Shown here piece after piece: positions 61,810-64,000 of a stretch of DNA of 64,000 bases. Location of the stretch: the NCBI GenBank assembly GCA_903895195.1, contig CAITSZ010000045.1, forward strand, positions 62,001-126,000, given 5' to 3'. A program made the translations under genes and the position numbers. Within the stretch, counting starts at the first letter, position 1. The number at the start of each line of letters is the position of its first letter. Below the pieces are notes generated by a model. It worked only from the letters and a program-made list of their open reading frames with translations. It made no database searches and was not told the origin of the DNA. The stretch is from an uncultured Chlorobiaceae bacterium. Its GTDB lineage: Bacteria; Bacteroidota; Chlorobiia; Chlorobiales; Chlorobiaceae.

Positions 61810-62565
61810 ATGTTAGCCAAGCGGATCATACCATGTCTTGATGTTCGTGACGGACGGGTAGTAAAAGGAATAAATTTTGAAGGACTGCGAGATGCAGGTT
61901 CGATCCTCGAACAGGCACGTTTTTATAATAATGAACTGGCTGACGAACTGGTTTTTCTTGATATTTCAGCATCACTTGAATCCAGAAAAACAACACTGGA
62001 AGAGGTGTTGAAAGTTTCCGGAGAAATATTTATTCCTCTCACAGTCGGCGGCGGAATAAACTCAGTTGAACGCGCCAAAGAGGTTTTTCTGCATGGTGCC
62101 GACAAGGTTTCTGTCAACACTGCTGCAGTCAACGACCCGGCACTCATCACCCGTATTGCAGAAAAATACGGTTCGCAAGCCGTTGTGGTTGCCATAGACA
62201 TCAAAAAAATAGGAACCGATTACCTTGTTCATACCCACTCAGGGAAAACACCTACCCGCTATGAAGCTCTTGAATGGGCGCATATGGTTCAGGAACTCGG
62301 TGCAGGGGAAATTCTGCTGACCAGCATGGACAGGGATGGCACCAAAGAGGGCTATGACAATGAGATTCTCAGCAGGGTATCCAGCTCAGTGCATATTCCA
62401 GTGATCGCATCCGGAGGCGCCGGCAATCTGGAGCACCTCTATGATGGCTTTACCAAAGGCCATGCCGACGCAGCTCTTGCAGCATCCATATTCCACTTCA
62501 GGCAACACTCCATCCGTGAAGCAAAAGAATATTTACGGGAACGGGGTATTCCTGTCCGGCTTTAA
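61810..62565 (+). CDS. hisF: Imidazole glycerol phosphate synthase subunit HisF
   Basis: Cyclase half of the HisH/HisF step in histidine synthesis. 251 residues of TIM barrel with catalytic D11 ([14 protein letters not shown]) and D130 (VVVAIDIKK), and phosphate loops GGGINS and ASGGAGN. Other his genes are not adjacent, so the pathway is dispersed. It converges on the PPK2 gene with 15 bases between stops. Confidence 0.97.
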   Translation: MLAKRIIPCLDVRDGRVVKGINFEGLRDAGSILEQARFYNNELADELVFLDISASLESRKTTLEEVLKVSGEIFIPLTVGGGINSVERAKEVFLHGADKVSVNTAAVNDPALITRIAEKYGSQAVVVAIDIKKIGTDYLVHTHSGKTPTRYEALEWAHMVQELGAGEILLTSMDRDGTKEGYDNEILSRVSSSVHIPVIASGGAGNLEHLYDGFTKGHADAALAASIFHFRQHSIREAKEYLRERGIPVRL

Positions 62566-62580
62566 ACTACTCACCATACC

Positions 62581-63462
62581 TCAGTTTGCAGACTCATCCT
62601 CAAGCCGCTTGCGGATAGAGTGCAACTCCCTCTGACGTTCCGGAGTAGTTTCAGGGTACGACAGCTTCAGATCCGTCAAGGTCTTAACAATAAGACGGGA
62701 AACAATAAGACGGGCATTTTGCTTGTCGTCAGCCGGCACAACGTACCAGGGCGCATGAGAGGTACTTGTTGCACCAAGACATTCCTCATAGGCGAGCATA
62801 TACTGCTTCCAGTATTTCCTCTCTTCAATATCAGCGGTACTGAATTTCCAGTTCTTTGCCGGGGCATCTATTCTGTCCAGAAACCGTTTTCGCTGCTCCT
62901 CTTTTGAGAGGTGAAGAAAAAATTTCAAAATCCTTGTTCCGTTGCGATAGAGATGCTTTTCCATATCGACAATTGAATCAAAACGGTGCTGCCAAACTTT
63001 TTCTCCATTAATCAGCTCATCGGGAATACCCTGCACTGAGAGTATTTCCGGATGCACACGAACAATAAGCACCTCCTCATAATAGGAGCGATTAAATATC
63101 ACGATGTGGCCCCGCTGGGGAAGAGAGCGGTTGCTTCTCCAAAGAAAATCGTGATCAAGTTCGTGAGCCGATGGATGCTTGAAACTGAAGACCTGGCAAC
63201 CTTGGGGATTAACCCCTGACATCACATGCCTGATAATGCCGTCTTTTCCTGCAGCATCCATAGCCTGAAAAATCAGCAGTAAGGCATACCGGTTATCTGC
63301 ATAATGAACCTGCTGAAGCTTGCTCAACTCGTCGACATGACTGGCAAGCATCTCTTTATACTCTTTTTTTGAGCTGTAGACCGGATCGACAAGCGCAGGA
63401 CGTTTGCCAAGATTGACATGTTCTCCTTCACGAATCCGCAGAGCATCAAGGTCTAACTTCAT
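62581..63462 (-). CDS. Polyphosphate kinase 2-family nucleotide phosphotransferase
   Basis: Transfers phosphate between polyphosphate and nucleotides. 293 residues with the Walker-A-like [11 protein letters not shown] (K73), [14 protein letters not shown], and SxxDIExRKYWKxY ([20 protein letters not shown]). The length is that of single-domain PPK2 (class I/III); direction of transfer (AMP, ADP or NTP) cannot be decided from sequence. It is monocistronic. Confidence 0.93.
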   Translation of the reverse strand: MKLDLDALRIREGEHVNLGKRPALVDPVYSSKKEYKEMLASHVDELSKLQQVHYADNRYALLLIFQAMDAAGKDGIIRHVMSGVNPQGCQVFSFKHPSAHELDHDFLWRSNRSLPQRGHIVIFNRSYYEEVLIVRVHPEILSVQGIPDELINGEKVWQHRFDSIVDMEKHLYRNGTRILKFFLHLSKEEQRKRFLDRIDAPAKNWKFSTADIEERKYWKQYMLAYEECLGATSTSHAPWYVVPADDKQNARLIVSRLIVKTLTDLKLSYPETTPERQRELHSIRKRLEDESAN

Positions 63463-63654
63463 AGCAATGAGATTAAAAAATTTTACACTGAAATCCTCTT
63501 TATAAATATGCAGAAAGTATCAGTACAAGTTGAGCTCTTTTAAGCCAATTTTAAGTCTCGGCTTACTCTTCTTTAAGAATCACGATGCTACTTTATAATA
63601 CAAAGGAACCATCCTTTCTATCAACGGTAAATATTACTTAAATTTGCTGATACT

Positions 63655-64000
63655 ATGAAGATGACACAATTGAAGCCCTGGGCCACCCCTTTGGCAACAG
63701 GAGCATTTACTATTTCAGCAGTCACAGGGCTTCTGATGTTTTTTCACATTGAAATCGGCAGTGTTGAACCCGTGCACAAATGGTTAAGCTGGCTGCTGGT
63801 TGCGAGCATTATGGCCCATGTAGTCTCAAACTGGAAACACTTCACAGGATACTTTTCACAACATGCCGGCAGAGGGGTTATCGGGGTTGCAGCATTCGTT
63901 ACAGTTCTTTCATTGCTGCCTCTCTTCGCAGAGAACAAAAAAGAGCATGGAAAAGAACATCAGGGAAAAATTGCCTTGCAGGCACTTGAATCATCTTCAC
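63655..64000 (+). CDS. DUF4405-type membrane protein (cut by right edge)
   Basis: About 115 residues are visible, with no stop before the window ends. Three hydrophobic segments are seen: TGAFTISAVTGLLMFFHIEI, WLSWLLVASIMAHVV and VAAFVTVLSLLPLF. Conserved His residues (FFHIE, VHKWL, AHVVSNWKHF) fit DUF4405, which is thought to bind haem as a small cytochrome b561-like anchor. It starts at ATG 63655. The remaining C-terminal part is outside the window. Confidence 0.72.
   Translation, partial: MKMTQLKPWATPLATGAFTISAVTGLLMFFHIEIGSVEPVHKWLSWLLVASIMAHVVSNWKHFTGYFSQHAGRGVIGVAAFVTVLSLLPLFAENKKEHGKEHQGKIALQALESSS

Overview
The window is a piece of a green sulfur bacterium (phylum Chlorobiota, Chlorobium/Pelodictyon-like) chromosome. 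The decisive marker is an intact fmoA (43292-44392), the bacteriochlorophyll a (Fenna-Matthews-Olson) antenna protein, which is nearly confined to this group; menA, a TrxR-like ferredoxin-NADP reductase and a radical SAM/B12 protein of the BchE/BchQ/BchR type fit an anaerobic photoautotroph. The species call is inference. No rRNA, tRNA, CRISPR array or insertion sequence was seen. Coding density is high and most genes are housekeeping, in short operons on both strands.

Layout. 1-8.4 kb: recD2 (cut by the left edge), a TPP riboswitch driving thiC, tpiA with a small exported protein, a DinD C-terminal-domain remnant, greA, an HtrA protease and trpE. 8.5-15.6 kb: a small anchored protein, lepB, lepA, fmt, def and a CPA2 cation/proton antiporter with a Usp-like tail. 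16-24.6 kb: proB-proA-lolD-hydrolase operon, a DUF4258/YgiT-type toxin-antitoxin pair, a DegT-family aminotransferase, mpl, gap. 24.7-38.6 kb: flavodoxin-like protein, malic enzyme, the hrcA-grpE-dnaJ operon, prmC, a DUF4412 protein, eukaryote-like proS, 2-Cys peroxiredoxin, an isolated GH19 endolysin-like enzyme, an NCS2/AzgA permease with a nitrilase, a small outer-membrane barrel, ispE.

38.6-47.9 kb: a long structured gap, a SPOR protein with a sensor-less sigma-54 activator, lnt, fmoA, a MerR regulator, an MsbA-like ABC exporter and purT. 47.9-49.3 kb is a small accessory patch: mazEF and a BrnT/CopG-type module placed back to back. 49.4-64 kb: the radical SAM/B12 protein, mutS, a membrane protein, rplU-rpmA, mdh, then a tight minus-strand operon fnr-menA-aguB-M48 protease-aguA, an unknown Cys-rich protein, hisF, PPK2, and a DUF4405 membrane protein cut by the right edge.

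How the genes work together: electron flow and quinone synthesis (fnr, menA) sit in one operon with the two-step agmatine-to-putrescine route (aguA, aguB). gap, tpiA, mdh and malic enzyme are central carbon enzymes. The least explained signals are a family of short tandem repeats at gene 3' ends (near 2760 and 41250), the 617-base structured gap before the SPOR/sigma-54 pair, the palindrome in the fmoA leader, the isolated phage-type lysin, and the toxin-antitoxin cluster. I found no clearly new multi-gene defence or metabolic system.
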